The notes below the pieces were generated by a model. The model had not been told where the DNA came from, ran no database searches, and saw nothing but the letters and a program-made list of their open reading frames with translations. From NCBI GenBank assembly GCA_004552515.1, contig SFOF01000036.1:1-14198 (forward strand): a stretch of DNA of 14,198 bases. The letters run 5' to 3'. Origin of the DNA: Clostridiales bacterium (GTDB lineage Bacteria; Bacillota; Clostridia; Christensenellales; Aristaeellaceae). This document shows positions 12,781-14,198 of this stretch, in pieces (position 1 is the first letter of the stretch; each line of letters begins with the position of its first letter). A program made the position numbers and the translations under genes.

Positions 12781-14198
12781 ATGCCGCAGGCGGTCAATTT
12801 GACGTGTGAATACAAGGTCGATCCCATTGGACTGGATTTGGAAAGGCCGCGCTTCAGCTGGCAGTGCGTGTCCGAGGAAAGGATGATCCAGGGCGGCTAT
12901 CAGATACAGGTGTTCAGGGAGGGCGAAAATGCGCCGTTGTGGGACACTGGCCGCGTGAATAAGCGCGACAGTCTGCTCGTGCCCTACGACGGGCCGGCGC
13001 TCCAGCCGCGCACCCGCTATACATGGCGCGTGCGCATCTGGGACAAGAAGGGCCGCGACGGCGAGTTCAGCGCGCTTTCCTCCTTTGAAACCGGCATGAT
13101 GAACCGCGCCTTTTCAGCGCAGTGGATCAGCATCCCCGACAAAGGCGACATTTCGAAGATGCAGAGCGCGCCGCGCTTTCGCCGCGAGTTTGATCTGGGC
13201 GGTCGCAAAATAAAGAGCGCACGCCTGTACGCCACGGCGCTGGGCGTATACGTCATGCGTCTGAACGGCAAGGATGCGAGCAGCGATCTGCTCTGCCCCG
13301 GCTGGACGGATTACGACCGCTGCGTTCAATATCAGACATGGGACGTGACCGCGCTGCTCCGGCCGGGCAAAAACGCGATTGCCGCCACGCTGGGCGACGG
13401 CTGGTATCGCGGATACCTGGCCTACAAGGACAACCGCAACGTCTTTGGCGAAAAGCTGGCGCTGCTGGCCGAGCTGTGGGTGCGCTTTGAGGACGGCGGC
13501 GAGGAGACGATCGTCACCGACGAGCGCTGGAAGGCGCTCCCCGAAACGCCCATCCGGCACGCCGATTACTACATGGGCATTGAGTACGACGCGCGCATGG
13601 AAACGCCCGGCTGGGACGACGCCGGCTTTGACGATTCCCTCTGGCAGGATGCGGCTGTGCTGCGCCGGCTGAACTATAAGCTGGCCGCGCAGCTGGATCA
13701 CCCCGTGCGGCGGCAGTCGATCATCACGCCGATTGCGCTCATCACCACGCCGCGCGGCGAAAAGGTGCTCGATCTGGGGCAGAACATGGTCGGCTGGCTG
13801 CGCTTCCGCGTAAAAGGCCCGGCGGGCACGCGCGTTGTGATCAGTCACGGCGAGGTGCTGGATAAGGACGGCAACTTCTATAACGAAAACTATCGCATCG
13901 CCAAGGCGGAAATCGGCTATACGCTCTCGGGCCGCGGCTGGGAAACCTTCGAGCCGCAGCTTACGTTCTTCGGCTTCCGCTATGTGCGTTTGGAAAACTG
14001 GCCGTGCGAGATCGACGTGCGCGATTTCGCGGGCGTGGTCATCAGCTCGGACATCGCGGTGACCTCGGGCTTCGGCTGCTCGGACGAGCGCGTCAATCAG
14101 CTCTTCCACAACATCCAGTGGGGACAGCGGGGCAACTTCGTGGACGTGCCCACCGACTGCCCGCAGCGCGACGAGCGGCTGGGCTGGACGGGCGACTG
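12781..14198 (+). CDS. GH78 alpha-L-rhamnosidase, 3' truncated by window end
   Basis: This is a glycoside hydrolase of family 78 that removes terminal alpha-L-rhamnose from plant or microbial glycans by inversion. The window shows the first 472 residues; the full family length is usually about 850-950. In order: an N-terminal beta-sandwich with PRFSWQ and YTWRVRIWD (about 1-105), the rhamnosidase N domain around LNGKDASSDLLCPGWTDYD (about 110-290), a concanavalin-like domain (about 305-425, including DLGQNMVGWLRF), and the start of the alpha/alpha barrel with CPQRDERLGWTGD, whose acidic residues line the active site. There is no signal peptide, so it is probably cytoplasmic and acts on imported oligosaccharides. 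The ATG at 12781 has GGAGG 8 bases upstream. It lies only 14 bases after zorB with no terminator, so it is likely co-transcribed. Confidence 0.9.
   Translation, partial: MPQAVNLTCEYKVDPIGLDLERPRFSWQCVSEERMIQGGYQIQVFREGENAPLWDTGRVNKRDSLLVPYDGPALQPRTRYTWRVRIWDKKGRDGEFSALSSFETGMMNRAFSAQWISIPDKGDISKMQSAPRFRREFDLGGRKIKSARLYATALGVYVMRLNGKDASSDLLCPGWTDYDRCVQYQTWDVTALLRPGKNAIAATLGDGWYRGYLAYKDNRNVFGEKLALLAELWVRFEDGGEETIVTDERWKALPETPIRHADYYMGIEYDARMETPGWDDAGFDDSLWQDAAVLRRLNYKLAAQLDHPVRRQSIITPIALITTPRGEKVLDLGQNMVGWLRFRVKGPAGTRVVISHGEVLDKDGNFYNENYRIAKAEIGYTLSGRGWETFEPQLTFFGFRYVRLENWPCEIDVRDFAGVVISSDIAVTSGFGCSDERVNQLFHNIQWGQRGNFVDVPTDCPQRDERLGWTGD

Overview
This window looks like part of the chromosome of a GC-rich, low-motility Gram-positive bacterium, most likely a gut-type clostridial Firmicute. 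The reasons are: strong AGGAGG-type ribosome binding sites, clear sigma-A promoters (TTGA.. / 17 bp / TAnAAT) throughout, intrinsic terminators, an M29 aminopeptidase, SH3b wall proteins, AraC regulators paired with Gfo/Idh oxidoreductases, and a GH78 rhamnosidase. Codon use and GC content are even across the main genes. I saw no insertion sequence, tRNA, rRNA or CRISPR array.

Layout. (1) 1-1484: a small two-helix membrane protein, a terminator, then a secreted protein with three SH3b domains that has its own promoter and terminator. (2) 1497-2843: a monocistronic M29 aminopeptidase with a roughly 145-nt leader. (3) 2955-5878: an AraC regulator divergent from a Gfo/Idh oxidoreductase and an unassigned, possibly TIM-barrel protein, closed by a strong terminator. 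(4) 6073-9974: a second AraC regulator followed by a SurA/PrsA-type parvulin foldase on the minus strand, divergent from a second Gfo/Idh protein. The two promoters of this divergon overlap almost completely. (5) 10008-14198: a structured leader, then a MotA-like and MotB-like pair best described as ZorA and ZorB homologues, then a GH78 alpha-L-rhamnosidase cut off by the window end.

How the genes may work together. The two AraC/oxidoreductase divergons look like sugar-responsive catabolic switches, and the rhamnosidase fits the same plant or mucin glycan lifestyle. No transporter is present. The most unusual part is the ZorAB-like pair. It has the hallmarks of the Zorya motor: three membrane helices plus a very long cytoplasmic tail in A, and one helix with a membrane aspartate plus an OmpA-type peptidoglycan-binding domain in B. 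It lacks zorC, zorD or zorE on either visible side. ZorB also carries an unusually regular coiled coil of eight 14-residue units between membrane and wall domain. Whether this is a defence system, a reduced motor, or a wall-linked sensor cannot be decided from sequence alone.
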